Shown here: piece after piece, positions 43,442 through 52,769 of the stretch
Numbering within the stretch: position 1 is the stretch's first letter
How the letters are laid out: each line of letters starts with the position of its first letter
Position numbers and translations under genes: made by a program
The notes under the pieces: model-generated
Database searches by the model: none
Seen by the model: the letters and a program-made list of their open reading frames with translations, nothing else
Told to the model about the DNA's origin: nothing
From: Nocardia ignorata NBRC 108230
Lineage (GTDB): Bacteria; Actinomycetota; Actinomycetes; Mycobacteriales; Mycobacteriaceae
Direction: 5' to 3'
Length of the DNA stretch: 64,000 nt
Assembly (NCBI RefSeq): GCF_001612905.1
Contig: NZ_BDBI01000033.1
Location: 1-64,000, forward strand

Positions 43442-44527
43442 ATGCTTGCGAAGTCGATGATGACGCTCGCGGCAGCGCGTTCCACGGTCTCGAGTTTCGA
43501 GTCCGGCGCACTGACCGCCCAGTTCCGTGCCGGGCTGCGTACCCGCAGTTTCGCCACCGCGAAGCTCAACGCCCCCGCCGCCCCGCACCGGGTCGTCCCG
43601 GTCACCACCGCCGACGGAGCCGAGCTCCGGGTGCACGTCTACGGCGAGGACACCGCTCCGGCGCTGGTGCTCATCCACGGCTGGGCGTGCAGCATCGAGT
43701 ACTGGAACCCGCAGATCAGTGCCTTCGCGGACAACTACCGGGTGGTCGCCTACGACCAGCGCGGCCACGGCGAATCGACACTCGGCACCGCGGCCCCCAG
43801 CGAGCACACCCTCGCCGACGACCTCGCCACCGTCCTCGAAGCGACGCTTCGCCCCGGCGAACAGGCCGTGCTCGCCGGTCACAGCATGGGCGGCCTGACC
43901 ATTCAGGCCTGGTCCAAGCATCACCCCGAGCAGGTCACCGAGCGAGCCGCCGCCGTGCTGCTGGCCAACACCGCCAACTCCGACATCCGCGCCGAAACCG
44001 ACCTGCTGCCGCTGCTCAACAAGCAGCTCACCGTGGCCACCACCCCCGTGACCATCCTCGGCGCGCCGATTCGGATGCCGCAGCAGATCAGCGAAACCGT
44101 GCTGTTCACGCCGGTCCCGATTCCGGGCGGCTGGCTCACCGAGCAGGTGTTCCGCTACCGCATCCTCACCCCGGAAGCGACCGCCGACGAGATCGACTTC
44201 GCGATCGGCATCATCCGCTCGTGCCGTCCGCTCGCCCGCGCCCGGCACGCCGCGGCCATGGCCGACATGGACCTCACCGCGGGCACCGCCAACCTGACGG
44301 TCCCCACCACGGTGATCGCCAGCGCCCAGGACCGTCTCCTCCCGCCGCGCATGTCACGGCCCATGGTCGAGGTGCTGCGCCGCTCCGGCCACCTGACCGA
44401 CTTCCACGTCCTGCCGCACGGTCACCTCAGCAATATCGAAGACACCGATGCCTTCGACACCACCCTGCGCCGTGTCCTGCTCAGCGCCCACTCCCGGTCG
44501 ACGCGCACCCGCAAGGCCGCCCGCTGA
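43442..44527 (+). CDS. Alpha/beta hydrolase
   Basis: 361 residues from ATG 43442, preceded by AGGAG at 7 nt. The oxyanion motif is VLIHGWACSIEYWNPQ, the nucleophile elbow GHSMGG, and the late His is in LPHGHLSNIED, completing the triad with an Asp near AQDRLLPP. The first 45 residues are a basic, non-conserved extension. Substrate class (ester, lactone or lipid) cannot be told from sequence. Followed by a strong terminator. Confidence 0.9.
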   Translation: MLAKSMMTLAAARSTVSSFESGALTAQFRAGLRTRSFATAKLNAPAAPHRVVPVTTADGAELRVHVYGEDTAPALVLIHGWACSIEYWNPQISAFADNYRVVAYDQRGHGESTLGTAAPSEHTLADDLATVLEATLRPGEQAVLAGHSMGGLTIQAWSKHHPEQVTERAAAVLLANTANSDIRAETDLLPLLNKQLTVATTPVTILGAPIRMPQQISETVLFTPVPIPGGWLTEQVFRYRILTPEATADEIDFAIGIIRSCRPLARARHAAAMADMDLTAGTANLTVPTTVIASAQDRLLPPRMSRPMVEVLRRSGHLTDFHVLPHGHLSNIEDTDAFDTTLRRVLLSAHSRSTRTRKAAR

Positions 44528-44580
44528 CCGACCACGAACTTCCTGAGCACGGTCAACGGCGACCGGCTCAGGGGGCCAAC

Positions 44581-44620
44581 CGGAAAAGGCCCTCGACCAT
44601 GTGGTCGAGGGCCTTTTCCG
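44581..44620. terminator. Bidirectional intrinsic terminator
   Basis: A 19-bp stem with a 2-base centre (CGGAAAAGGCCCTCGACCA and its complement) between the hydrolase gene and the convergent secreted-protein gene; A and T runs lie within the lower stem. Confidence 0.9.
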
Positions 44621-44634
44621 TGTCGGTCGCGAGT

Positions 44635-45003
44635 TCACTCGCGGTAGACCACCACGTACGCGTTGGTCGCGGTGCCGATGCTGTACGGCCCGATGCAGGA
44701 TGCCGCGCCCTGCCCGGTCGGGCTGATCGCGCCGCTCCATGAGCCCCGGTAGGGCCCGATTCCCATGAGCGGGAACGCATTCGGGATGCCTGCCAGTCCC
44801 CAGCACTCGACGATCAGGCTGTACTCGCGGCTCGCGGGCGCACCGGTGTCATGACAGCTGACCGAAGCGCCGACCAGATCGCGGGTGACCACACAGTCCT
44901 GTGGGCCCGCGTGCGCGGCGCCGGAACCGACAACAGCCGAGAACCCCACCACCGACGCTGCGGCGGCTGTGAGGCGAACTGCCGCGACCACTGATTTCCT
45001 CAT
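44635..45003 (-). CDS. Secreted hypothetical protein with four cysteines
   Basis: 122 residues from ATG at 45001-45003, with GGGAG 7 nt upstream. Signal peptide of about 32 residues ending AAHA, then a mature domain with Cys at PQDCVV, VSCHD, VECWG and ASCIG, suggesting two disulfides. Family not recognised; exported small disulfide proteins of this kind are frequent in Nocardia and Mycobacterium. It is downstream of the membrane hydrolase gene with a 59-bp gap. Confidence 0.75.
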   Translation of the reverse strand: MRKSVVAAVRLTAAAASVVGFSAVVGSGAAHAGPQDCVVTRDLVGASVSCHDTGAPASREYSLIVECWGLAGIPNAFPLMGIGPYRGSWSGAISPTGQGAASCIGPYSIGTATNAYVVVYRE

Positions 45004-45062
45004 ACGGAATCTCCCTTGGCTCGTTATATAGCAGTCGGGCATATCGTTAGCGTTGTTACACA

Positions 45063-46424
45063 TCAGGGCAACAGCAGTCCCCAGTACAGGGCCCACAGGG
45101 TGAATCCGATGCCGCCGACGAAGACCAGCATCCATCGGACGCGCGCACCCTTGCCCGCGCCCTCGAGTATGGTCCCGCGTCGGGCGATCAGGTAGATGAG
45201 CGAGCACACCGCACACACCGCGATCACCTGCAAGGTCAGCCAGGGCAGGGTGCGGCCGAACAGCAACGGGCCGAACGAGGTCGCCCTGGTCGATGCTACG
45301 TACAGCACCTGGGCGATCGTGCCGATGATTCCGATCCCGGCTGTTGTCACCAGCACGCGTGCGACTCCGGCTCGAGGCAGACGCCACGCACTGGCAAATC
45401 CGGTGAGCGCGTAGCCGAGCAGGGTTAGCACGGTGCCGAGGAAGAGGACCACCAGCGCCGTCGGCGATTCCCACCATGCCTGTGGTGCCAGCGGTGTCAC
45501 CGAATGTGCTTGCGCGGCGGGTTCGTCCGAGTGCTTGCCCGCAGAGCCGGGCAGGCCTTTCACCCAATCGCCCACGAGTTCGGGGTATCCGGACGCCAGG
45601 TCCGCGCCCTTGTCGAAACCGTCGGTGGTCGTGAAGGCGCCATGTTGCGCATCCAGCGTGCGCAGGGTGTAGTCGGTTTTCCCTACTCGTTCGAAGGCGT
45701 CGCGGAACCCGCGCAGGCTGTCGCCAGGTGGGGTGAGCCGGTCCTTGTCGCCCCAGATGGCGAGCACCGGCTGTCCGATGGCTTCCAGCACCGGCACCGG
45801 ATCGTAGTACGCCTGGGCGAACAGACCCGCGACCGCACTGACACGAATCGCGTTGCGTCCCAACGTATCGATCATCGAGCCGCGCACACCCGCAGCCCCG
45901 AACCGGGTCTCGTTCGCCCAGGCCTGCTGTGCCGCCGGGGCACCGGCATTCGCGCCGACGACGATCAGGAACGCGACGTCCTCCGAACGCGAAGCAGCAA
46001 GCGGCGCAACCCAACCGCCTTCGGACAGACCCCACAGACCGACGCGCGCGGGATCCACTTCGGGTCGTTCGCGCAGGGCCGCCGCACTCGCGAGGGCGTC
46101 ATCCGCTAGCAGGGAGTAGTCGCGGTGCGCCGGTGTGTAGTCCTCTGTCCGCTTCTCGTATCGGAGCGTGACGATGCCCTGACGTGCGAAAGCAGTTGCG
46201 ATCTGCGCGTATTGAGGACTGCGTCCATCGCCGGAACCGTGCACGAGAACGACTCCCGGCAGCCCGGTGGCACCCACCGGGGCGTGCACGGTGCCCGTGG
46301 TGGTGGTGCCGTCGGATCGCGTGAAGGTGATATCGGCGGTGGTGGTCTCGTCGGCGCCTGCTGTCGGCGCGCAGGCTATGAGAGCCGCGATCATGCTGGT
46401 GAGCAGGACGATTCGGGTGATCAT
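45063..46424 (-). CDS. Exported alpha/beta hydrolase with C-terminal membrane domain
   Basis: 453 residues. The N-terminal signal sequence MITRIVLLTSMIAALIAC has a possible lipobox (LIAC). Hydrolase domain: VVLVHGSGDGRSPQY, nucleophile GLSEGG (GxSxG), acid in WGDKDRLTP, His in DAQHGAFT. The C-terminal 140 residues form four membrane helices. The combination points to an envelope-facing hydrolase. It lies 8 bp downstream of an ArsR-type regulator gene, forming an operon. Substrate unknown. Confidence 0.85.
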   Translation of the reverse strand: MITRIVLLTSMIAALIACAPTAGADETTTADITFTRSDGTTTTGTVHAPVGATGLPGVVLVHGSGDGRSPQYAQIATAFARQGIVTLRYEKRTEDYTPAHRDYSLLADDALASAAALRERPEVDPARVGLWGLSEGGWVAPLAASRSEDVAFLIVVGANAGAPAAQQAWANETRFGAAGVRGSMIDTLGRNAIRVSAVAGLFAQAYYDPVPVLEAIGQPVLAIWGDKDRLTPPGDSLRGFRDAFERVGKTDYTLRTLDAQHGAFTTTDGFDKGADLASGYPELVGDWVKGLPGSAGKHSDEPAAQAHSVTPLAPQAWWESPTALVVLFLGTVLTLLGYALTGFASAWRLPRAGVARVLVTTAGIGIIGTIAQVLYVASTRATSFGPLLFGRTLPWLTLQVIAVCAVCSLIYLIARRGTILEGAGKGARVRWMLVFVGGIGFTLWALYWGLLLP

Positions 46425-46432
46425 GCGGGTTC

Positions 46433-47005
46433 CTACTCGTCCATGCCCGGTGCGGGGAAAGCGATGAAACGGGTCAGCACCCGGCGCGCACCGGGCCGCT
46501 TCCCTGCGTGCGTGGCCTGAAAGCGTTTGAGCAGGGCGAGATACTCCTCGCAGAAGGCGTCGAGTTCCTCGCGAGTCGCGTAGATCGCCCCGCGCGAGAA
46601 CGGCATCACGTCACCCCACTCGCCGAGCCTGTCCCGCTCGGCCTGGAACCGCCCGAACAGCTCGACATCCTCGGCGATGTGCTGCGCCACCAACCCCTCG
46701 AGCAGCTCACGCATCTCCGGCGACTGCGCCTGGTCCAACCGATACCGCAAATCCTTCGGCGGCGACCGCCACCACCGCTCCTTCCCCTTGGCCAGCTCCG
46801 GCGCCTCCTCGATGAACCCGTGCTCAGCCAGCTGCCGCAGGTGGTAGCTGGTAGCCCCGGTGTTCTCCCCCAACACCTCCGCCAACCCCGTAGCCGTAGC
46901 AGGCCCCTTCTCCGCCAACGCCCGCAGAATCCGCTGCCGCAAAGGATGCGCCAACGCCCTGAGCGCCACCGGATCCGTAATCTCCCTGGGTTCCACACCG
47001 TCCAT
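46433..47005 (-). CDS. ArsR-type helix-turn-helix regulator
   Basis: 190 residues. N-terminal winged helix ALAHPLRQRILRALAEKGPATATGLAEVLGENTGATSYHLRQLAEHGFIEE is ArsR-like (HTH_20 type) without metal-binding Cys pairs. A helical C-terminal domain of about 100 residues is typical of ligand-responsive members. It is the first gene of an operon with the membrane hydrolase and faces the DUF4189 gene across a 44-bp gap rich in repeats, which are likely its operators. Confidence 0.9.
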   Translation of the reverse strand: MDGVEPREITDPVALRALAHPLRQRILRALAEKGPATATGLAEVLGENTGATSYHLRQLAEHGFIEEAPELAKGKERWWRSPPKDLRYRLDQAQSPEMRELLEGLVAQHIAEDVELFGRFQAERDRLGEWGDVMPFSRGAIYATREELDAFCEEYLALLKRFQATHAGKRPGARRVLTRFIAFPAPGMDE

Positions 47006-47007
47006 AC

Positions 47008-47057
47008 ATGCACACTAATATTTGCAAAGTCTTCTGTGCAAAGAAAAATATGCACAC
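47008..47057. promoter_or_regulatory. Repeat-rich divergent promoter/operator
   Basis: Direct repeats ATGCACAC (47008-47015 and 47050-47057) enclose TTTGCAAAG (47021-47029) and TGCAAAG (47037-47043). The block is unusually AT-rich for this genome and separates the ArsR gene from the DUF4189 gene, so it is a good candidate for ArsR binding. Confidence 0.55.
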
Positions 47058-47406
47058 ATACGCGAAGGAGGCACTGCAACCGACGGTCGTGCTCGCGGCA
47101 CCAGCGCAGGCGGACAGCATCTACTACGGATCCATCGCCATCTCGGAATCGACCGGCACCACGGGACGTTCGTGGAACTACGATTCGGCATCCCACGCCG
47201 AATCGTCTGCAGTCGACGCCTGCGATGAATCCGATTGCTACGCCTTCGTGACTGTCGCGAGCGGATGGTGCGCCGCTGTCGCACTGGCAAGCGATGGCAC
47301 GTGGTCGTGGGCACGGGCCGGCAATCGCGCGGAGGCCACCGCGAACGCTATCGGTGCTTCATCCGGCCCCAATCCGATCGTCCAGTCCTCCGTGTGCCAG
47401 GACTAG
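47050..47406 (+). CDS. DUF4189 domain protein, probably exported
   Basis: 118 residues from ATG 47050 (an in-frame ATG at 47008 would add 14 residues). The region YGSIAISESTGTTGRSWNYDSASHAESSAVDAC, then CYAFVTVASGWCAAVAL, matches the DUF4189 pattern of spaced Cys and Ala repeats. The N-terminus ends in VVLAAPAQA, like a signal-peptide core and cleavage site, but the hydrophobic stretch is short. Export is therefore likely but the signal looks eroded. Function unknown. Confidence 0.72.
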   Translation: MHTYAKEALQPTVVLAAPAQADSIYYGSIAISESTGTTGRSWNYDSASHAESSAVDACDESDCYAFVTVASGWCAAVALASDGTWSWARAGNRAEATANAIGASSGPNPIVQSSVCQD

Positions 47407-47450
47407 CCGCGGATACAGACAAGGGCGCCCGCGCGGGGCCAGAAACAGCA

Positions 47451-47481
47451 AAGGCCCTCTCCGGATCCCGGAAAGGGCCTT
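47451..47481. terminator. Hairpin between the DUF4189 gene and tRNA-Thr
   Basis: 8-bp stem AAGGCCCT / AGGGCCTT with a 15-nt inner region that can extend pairing (CCGGATCCCGG). Lies downstream of the tRNA on the minus strand, followed there by TTTG, and after the DUF4189 gene on the plus strand. Confidence 0.7.
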
Positions 47482-47490
47482 AGACCTCGG

Positions 47491-47563
47491 AGCCGCCTGG
47501 GGGAATCGAACCCCCGACCTTTTCATTACGAGTGAAGCGCTCTACCGACTGAGCTAAGGCGGC
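47491..47563 (-). tRNA. tRNA-Thr (anticodon CGT)
   Basis: 73-nt cloverleaf on the minus strand: acceptor GCCGCC pairs with GGCGGC, D-arm GCTC..GAGC, and T-arm with the standard GGTTCGATTCC loop. The anticodon loop reads CTCGTAA with anticodon CGT (plus strand 47528-47530), decoding ACG threonine. The outermost anticodon-stem pair appears mismatched (C-A). CCA is not encoded. Confidence 0.95.
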
Positions 47564-47620
47564 GTGCCTTGCGGCGACGAGAGTCTATCGCGAGTGGGGC
47601 TGGATCGCGAAAACGGGTGG

Positions 47621-48820
47621 TCAGGTGGAGCGGGCGGCGATGAGGGTGGCGACCATGGCGGCTACGGCGAAGCGGGGTTTGACGTTGAGGTCGAGGGCTT
47701 CGCGGCAGGCGAGGACGGCGTCGATGCTGCGGAGGAGGCCTTCGGGGCGGACCGAGGCGGCGAGGTCGGTGATGTCGTCGGCCATGTCGGGGTGGGTGAG
47801 GGTGATGGTGGCGCCTCGGCCGGCGAAGCGGAGGGCGAGGGCGTCGCGGTACATGCCCGCCACGTCGATGAGGGCGCGGTCGAGGGCGTCGCGGCCGGTG
47901 CGAGTGGCGCGGGATTTCTGGCGGCGTTCCAGTTCTTTCAGTACGCCTGCCGAGCCGCGGGTGGCCGAGGCCGCGCCTTTGCCGGTGCCGCCCGCGCCGA
48001 GGGCGGTGGCGAGTTCATCGCGTTCGCGGTCGTCGCGTTCGGAGCTCATCTGTTTGGCTTCGTCGTCGGCGGACTTCACCAGTTCGTCGGCGGCGGCGTA
48101 GGCGGCGCCCGGGCGCTCGGTGGCTTTGACAAGGGCGAGGGCACGCTGGCGGCGTTTGCGGGCATCGTCGTCGGTGGCCAGGCGGCGCGCGCGGCCGACG
48201 TGCCCGCCGCTCACCGACGCGGCCCATTCGGCGGTTTTCGCATCGAGCCCGTCGCGCTCTTTCAGCACCTGCGCGATGGACGGCACCGACGGCGTGACCA
48301 GGTGCACATGTCTGCACCGGGAGCGCAGCGTGACCGAGATGTCCTCGGGATCGACCGAGGGTGCGCACAGCAGGAAGACGGTGCGGTCCGGCGGTTCCTC
48401 CACCACCTTGAGCAGCACGTTGCCCGCCGCCTCGGTGAGCCGGTCGGCATCCTCGACGACGACCACCTGCCAGCGGCCGGTACTCGGGCGCCGCGAGGCG
48501 ACCTGCACGATCTCGCGCATCTCCTTGGTGCTGATGCTGAGGCCTTCGGGTACGACCCGACGCACGTCACCGTGCGTTCCGGCCATCGTGGTCGTGCAGG
48601 CGTGGCACTTACCGCAGCCGACGGTGTCCGGGTCGGTGCACTGCAAGGCCGCGGCGAAGCACAACGCGGCGATCGAACGGCCCGATCCCGGTGGTCCGGT
48701 GAACAGCCAGGAATGCGTCATCGCCCCGGTGACCACACCGGCCCGCGCCGCAGTGGCGGCAGCGGTCAGCTCGGTCTCGACCACGTCTTGGCCGACCAGT
48801 CGATCGAAGACTCCTGCCAC
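47621..48820 (-). CDS. holB: DNA polymerase III delta-prime subunit
   Basis: Clamp-loader subunit. 399 residues from GTG at 48818-48820. AAA+ core: P-loop GPPGSGRS, zinc-binding Cys cluster CGKCHAC with a further Cys before it, VVVEDADRLTEAAGNVLLKVVEEPP as Walker B/sensor, and LRSRCRHV as the SRC motif. In GPPGSGRS the Walker Lys is replaced by Arg, consistent with delta-prime being ATPase-inactive. A TAGGGT box 7 nt before the GTG indicates a leaderless start. An Ala/Lys/Arg-rich insertion near 260-300 is lineage-specific. Confidence 0.93.
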   Translation of the reverse strand: MAGVFDRLVGQDVVETELTAAATAARAGVVTGAMTHSWLFTGPPGSGRSIAALCFAAALQCTDPDTVGCGKCHACTTTMAGTHGDVRRVVPEGLSISTKEMREIVQVASRRPSTGRWQVVVVEDADRLTEAAGNVLLKVVEEPPDRTVFLLCAPSVDPEDISVTLRSRCRHVHLVTPSVPSIAQVLKERDGLDAKTAEWAASVSGGHVGRARRLATDDDARKRRQRALALVKATERPGAAYAAADELVKSADDEAKQMSSERDDRERDELATALGAGGTGKGAASATRGSAGVLKELERRQKSRATRTGRDALDRALIDVAGMYRDALALRFAGRGATITLTHPDMADDITDLAASVRPEGLLRSIDAVLACREALDLNVKPRFAVAAMVATLIAARST

Positions 48821-48923
48821 GGCACACACCCTAGTCGCGTGCACCGACAACCCCGAGAGCGGTGGCCGTCAGCCGACGCAGAACCCACTCGCGGCCTGAA
48901 CTGTCGAAGAACGTGCTCGCGCG

Positions 48924-51860
48924 TCAGTCTTCGCTCGCCCCAGCGCTTTTCGCTGTCGCCTTCTTGGCAGGGGCTTTCTTCGCAGCAGTCTTCTTCGCGG
49001 TCGTCTTCTTGGCTGTGGTCTTCTTGGCTGTGGTCTTCTTGGCCGCCGTCTTGGTCGCCGTCGACTTGGCCGCGGTCTTCTTGGCAGGAGCCTTCTTCGC
49101 CGTCGCCTTCTTCTTCACCGGGCCACGCGCACGCCGTTCCGCCAGCAGCTCCGAGGCGCGCTCGTCGGTGATCGACTCCACTTCGTCACCCTTGCGCAGG
49201 CTCGCGTTGGTCTCACCATCGGTGACGTACGGACCGAAACGGCCGTCCTTGATGACCATGGGCCGGTCGGTGGCCGCATCCTTGCCGAGCTCGCGCAGCG
49301 GTGCCGCGCTCGCCGCCTGCCGCCCACGCCGCTTGGGTTCGGCGTAGAGCTTGAGCGCCTCGTCCAAGGTGACGGTGAACAACTGCTCTTCCGACGCCAG
49401 CGAACGGGAGTCGGTGCCCTTCTTCAGGTATGGGCCGTAGCGGCCGTTCTGCGCCGTGATCTCCTCGCCGGAGGTGGGGTCGTTTCCGACCACGCGCGGC
49501 AGCGACAGCAGCTTCAGCGCGTCGTCGAGCGTGATGGTCGACAGATCCATCGACTTGAACAGCGACCCGGTGCGCGGCTTGACCTCCGCGGCCTTCTTCG
49601 TCGTCTTCTTCGCGGGTGCGGCAGCGGGGTCCGGCGCGGGCGGCTCGGGCAGGATCTCGGTGACGTACGGCCCGAAACGTCCTTCCTTGGCGACGATTTC
49701 ATGCCCGGTGGCCGGATCGATACCGAGCGAACGACCCTCCTGCGGCGTCGAGAACAGCTTCTCGGCGACCTCGGGGGTCAGCTCGTCGGGCGGCAGATCG
49801 TCGGGCAGGTTGGCCCGCTGCGAGATCGGATCACCGTCCGGGTCATCGGGATTGACGACCATGCGCTCCAGATACGGCCCGAACCGGCCGACGCGGACCA
49901 CCACATCGCGGCCCTCGTCGTCGACGAACATCTTGATGGAGTTCACTTCGCGCGCGTCGATGTCGTCGAGCTGCACCGAGACCATCTTCTTGAGGCCACC
50001 CGAACGCGCGACCGAACCCTCGGCGCCGTTCTCGCCACCGAAATAGAAGCTGGACAACCAGTTTCCGCGCTGCTCGCGCCCACCGGCGATGGCGTCGAGG
50101 TCGTCCTCCATGGCGGCGGTGAAGTCGAAGTCGACGAGCCTGCCGAAGTACGCCTCGAGCAGACCGATCACCGCGAAGGCCACCCACGACGGCACCAGCG
50201 CACTGCCGCGCTTGTACACATACCCGCGATCGAGAATCGTCTTGATGATCGAGGAGTAGGTCGAGGGTCGGCCGATGCCGAGTTCCTCGAGCGTCTTGAT
50301 GAGCGACGCCTCGGTGTAGCGGGCGGGCGGGTTGGTGCTGTGGCCATCGGGGTTGAGCTCGACAGCCGTGACCGCCTGGCCCTCTTCGAGTGCGGGCAGG
50401 CGCGACTCGGCGTCGTCGGACTGGCCGCCCGCCTCCTCGTCGACACTCTCGACATAAGCCTTGAGGAAGCCGGGGAAGGTGATGGTGCGGCCCGAGGAGG
50501 AGAACACGCACTCCTCACCGGAACGCGCGGTGCCGGTGATGCGGAGGGTGAGCGTGGTGCCGCGCGCGTCGGCCATCTGTGAGGCGACGGTGCGCTGCCA
50601 GATCAGCTCGTAGAGGCGGAATTCGTCCTGGTCGACCTTCGACGCGAGCTGCCCCGGCGTCATGAAGGTGTCACCCGACGGACGGATCGCCTCGTGTGCC
50701 TCTTGCGCGTTCTTGACCTTACGGTTGTACTGACGCGGCGTGGGCGACACGTACTCCGAGCCGTAGAGCTGGGTGGCCTGCGAACGGGCCGCGGCGATCG
50801 CCGACTCCGACAGCGTGGTCGAGTCGGTTCGCATATAGGTGATGTAGCCGTTTTCGTACAGCCGCTGCGCGACGCGCATGGTGCGCTCGGAGGTGAATCG
50901 CAGCTTGCGGCCCGCTTCCTGCTGCAACGTCGAGGTCATGAACGGCGGATACGGCTTGCGCGTGTACGGCTTGGCCTCGGCCGAGCTGACCACCAGGTCG
51001 ACACCGTCGAGTGACTCGGCGAGCCGGCGCGCGTACGCCTCATCCAGCACGACCACGCCGGAGGCGGACTTGAGCTGGCCGTCGGAACCGAAATCGCGGC
51101 CCGATGCCACGCGCGCGCCCTCGACCTGCACCAATCGGGCGCCGAACGTACGCGGGTTGGTGGAGTCCGACTTCTCGTCGGGGCCCGCGTCGAGCTTGGC
51201 GGCGATGTCCCAGTACTCGGCGGAGCGGAACGCGATGCGCTCACGCTCACGCTGCACGATCACCCGGGTGGCCACCGACTGCACGCGACCGGCCGACAGG
51301 CGCGGCATGACCTTCTTCCACAGCACCGGACTGACCTCGTAGCCGTAGAGGCGGTCGAGGATGCGGCGGGTCTCCTGTGCGTCGACCAGGTCGTTATCGA
51401 GGTCGCGGGTGTCGGCGGCGGCCGCGAGGATGGCGGGCTCGGTGATCTCGTGGAAGACCATCCGGCGCACCGGGACCTTCGGCTTGAGCGTCTCGAGCAG
51501 GTGCCAGGCGATGGCCTCGCCCTCGCGGTCGGGGTCGGTGGCGAGGTAGAGCTCGTCGGCGTCGGCCAGCAGGCCCTTCAGTTCGGCGACCTTGGCCTTC
51601 TTGTCGGGGCTGACGACGTAGATCGGCTCGAAGTCGTGGTCGACGTCGACGCCGAGGCGAGCCCAGGGCTGGCCCTTGTATTTGGCGGGCACGTCGGCGG
51701 CGCCGCGTGGGAGGTCGCGGATGTGGCCGACGGAGGCTTCGACGGTGTAGTTGCGGCCGAGATAGGGCGCGATCTTGCGGGCCTTCGTCGGGGACTCGAC
51801 GATCACGAGACGACGCAGGGGTCGCCCCTGGTCGGCTGAACTGCGGTCTCGTGTTGCCAC
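48924..51860 (-). CDS. topA: DNA topoisomerase I (type IA)
   Basis: Relaxes negative supercoils. 978 residues from GTG at 51858-51860. TOPRIM domain RRLVIVESPTKARKI with DPDREGEAIAWHL; active-site Tyr in GYITYMRTDSTTLS. After the core are four GRFGPY-type C-terminal repeats, and no zinc fingers, the actinobacterial form. The last 70 residues are a Lys/Ala/Thr repeat tail (AAKKTTAKKTTAKKT), similar to the basic tails of mycobacterial TopoI that aid DNA binding and processivity. Upstream neighbour csp, downstream holB. Confidence 0.96.
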   Translation of the reverse strand: MATRDRSSADQGRPLRRLVIVESPTKARKIAPYLGRNYTVEASVGHIRDLPRGAADVPAKYKGQPWARLGVDVDHDFEPIYVVSPDKKAKVAELKGLLADADELYLATDPDREGEAIAWHLLETLKPKVPVRRMVFHEITEPAILAAAADTRDLDNDLVDAQETRRILDRLYGYEVSPVLWKKVMPRLSAGRVQSVATRVIVQRERERIAFRSAEYWDIAAKLDAGPDEKSDSTNPRTFGARLVQVEGARVASGRDFGSDGQLKSASGVVVLDEAYARRLAESLDGVDLVVSSAEAKPYTRKPYPPFMTSTLQQEAGRKLRFTSERTMRVAQRLYENGYITYMRTDSTTLSESAIAAARSQATQLYGSEYVSPTPRQYNRKVKNAQEAHEAIRPSGDTFMTPGQLASKVDQDEFRLYELIWQRTVASQMADARGTTLTLRITGTARSGEECVFSSSGRTITFPGFLKAYVESVDEEAGGQSDDAESRLPALEEGQAVTAVELNPDGHSTNPPARYTEASLIKTLEELGIGRPSTYSSIIKTILDRGYVYKRGSALVPSWVAFAVIGLLEAYFGRLVDFDFTAAMEDDLDAIAGGREQRGNWLSSFYFGGENGAEGSVARSGGLKKMVSVQLDDIDAREVNSIKMFVDDEGRDVVVRVGRFGPYLERMVVNPDDPDGDPISQRANLPDDLPPDELTPEVAEKLFSTPQEGRSLGIDPATGHEIVAKEGRFGPYVTEILPEPPAPDPAAAPAKKTTKKAAEVKPRTGSLFKSMDLSTITLDDALKLLSLPRVVGNDPTSGEEITAQNGRYGPYLKKGTDSRSLASEEQLFTVTLDEALKLYAEPKRRGRQAASAAPLRELGKDAATDRPMVIKDGRFGPYVTDGETNASLRKGDEVESITDERASELLAERRARGPVKKKATAKKAPAKKTAAKSTATKTAAKKTTAKKTTAKKTTAKKTAAKKAPAKKATAKSAGASED

Positions 51861-52073
51861 CGGCGAACACCTTCCTTCTAGATCCGCGCCTCGGCAGGTC
51901 CGCTCGGAGCGCGGCTGGGGCAGACGGCGCGACGTTCGACATCGCCACCAGTGACGTTTATACCCTGCGCCCATAGGAAGAAGCGCCGTCGGCGGCTGGC
52001 GCCGGGGTTTTCAGGTGCGCGTGCTCGCGTGTCCCGGGCCTGCCGTTCTGGCCGATCGTACCCGGAAATGGCT

Positions 52074-52107
52074 CGTCCCCCACCTCCGCGCACGGGGGTG
52101 GGGGACG
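52074..52107. terminator. Hairpin downstream of csp
   Basis: 11-bp GC-rich stem (52074-52084 with 52097-52107) and 12-nt loop, 22 bp after the csp stop. No U-run; a probable factor-assisted terminator between csp and topA. Confidence 0.6.
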
Positions 52108-52128
52108 GGCGTAGTTGTGTTTCGCAGC

Positions 52129-52335
52129 TCAGGAGAGCGCGCGAACGCCGGTGGCCTGCGGGCCCTTGGTGCCCTGGCCGACCTCGAACTCGACCTTCTG
52201 GTTTTCCTCGAGGGTACGGAAGCCCGACCCCTGGATCTCCGAGTAGTGGACGAAGACGTCAGCGGAGCCGTCCTCGGGCGCGATGAAGCCGAAGCCCTTC
52301 TCCGCGTTGAACCACTTCACAGTTCCCTGTGCCAT
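52129..52335 (-). CDS. Cold-shock domain protein
   Basis: 68 residues. OB-fold single-strand nucleic-acid binder with RNP1 KGFGFI at 13-18 and RNP2 DVFVHYS near 26-32. The N-terminus MAQGTVKWFN is the canonical CspA form. ATG at 52333-52335 follows an AGAAGGAA Shine-Dalgarno. Location next to topA and divergent from the DUF1998 helicase equals that of M. tuberculosis cspA (Rv3648c). The upstream region is long, allowing the structured leader typical of csp mRNAs. Confidence 0.96.
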   Translation of the reverse strand: MAQGTVKWFNAEKGFGFIAPEDGSADVFVHYSEIQGSGFRTLEENQKVEFEVGQGTKGPQATGVRALS

Positions 52336-52769
52336 TCTGTTCCTTCTCTTTCTTACCGGAACGGCGGACAACTGGGTTCGTCCACCGGGTCCGTTGAGAC
52401 CGCTGTACTGTTGGATCCCCCTGCAAGGAAAACCTGAGCACGGCGTTCGCAACATCGATCCTGCTGATGGTTGGACTTTGGATCCGTACCTCGAACACAG
52501 AAGCTTGCGACCGAGACCCAGTGAACCATGTCTACGAGCAATTCAACAGTCGAGTTACCGACAATTTGCAAAATTCTTGATCTTGCGAATGCGCAGGTAA
52601 GGGGACGATTGGGTGTATCCGTACTTTCAGTCTGTTTGCTTGGGGATAACCGGGTGAGCTTCCAGCAAACCTCCTGTGACCCAGGTCGCTATAGGGTTAC
52701 GAAAACCCAGGTAGCCCTCGGCGCACACACACGTTTCACACTTCCGATGTCGCATGAGAGGGCAACCGG
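52336..52769. other. 434-bp divergent intergenic region, csp / helicase
   Basis: Holds the csp leader and promoter and the helicase promoter (TATAGG near 52691 is a -10 candidate). It is less GC-rich than average, with AT-rich stretches around 52555-52595. No ORF is convincing. Confidence 0.5.
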
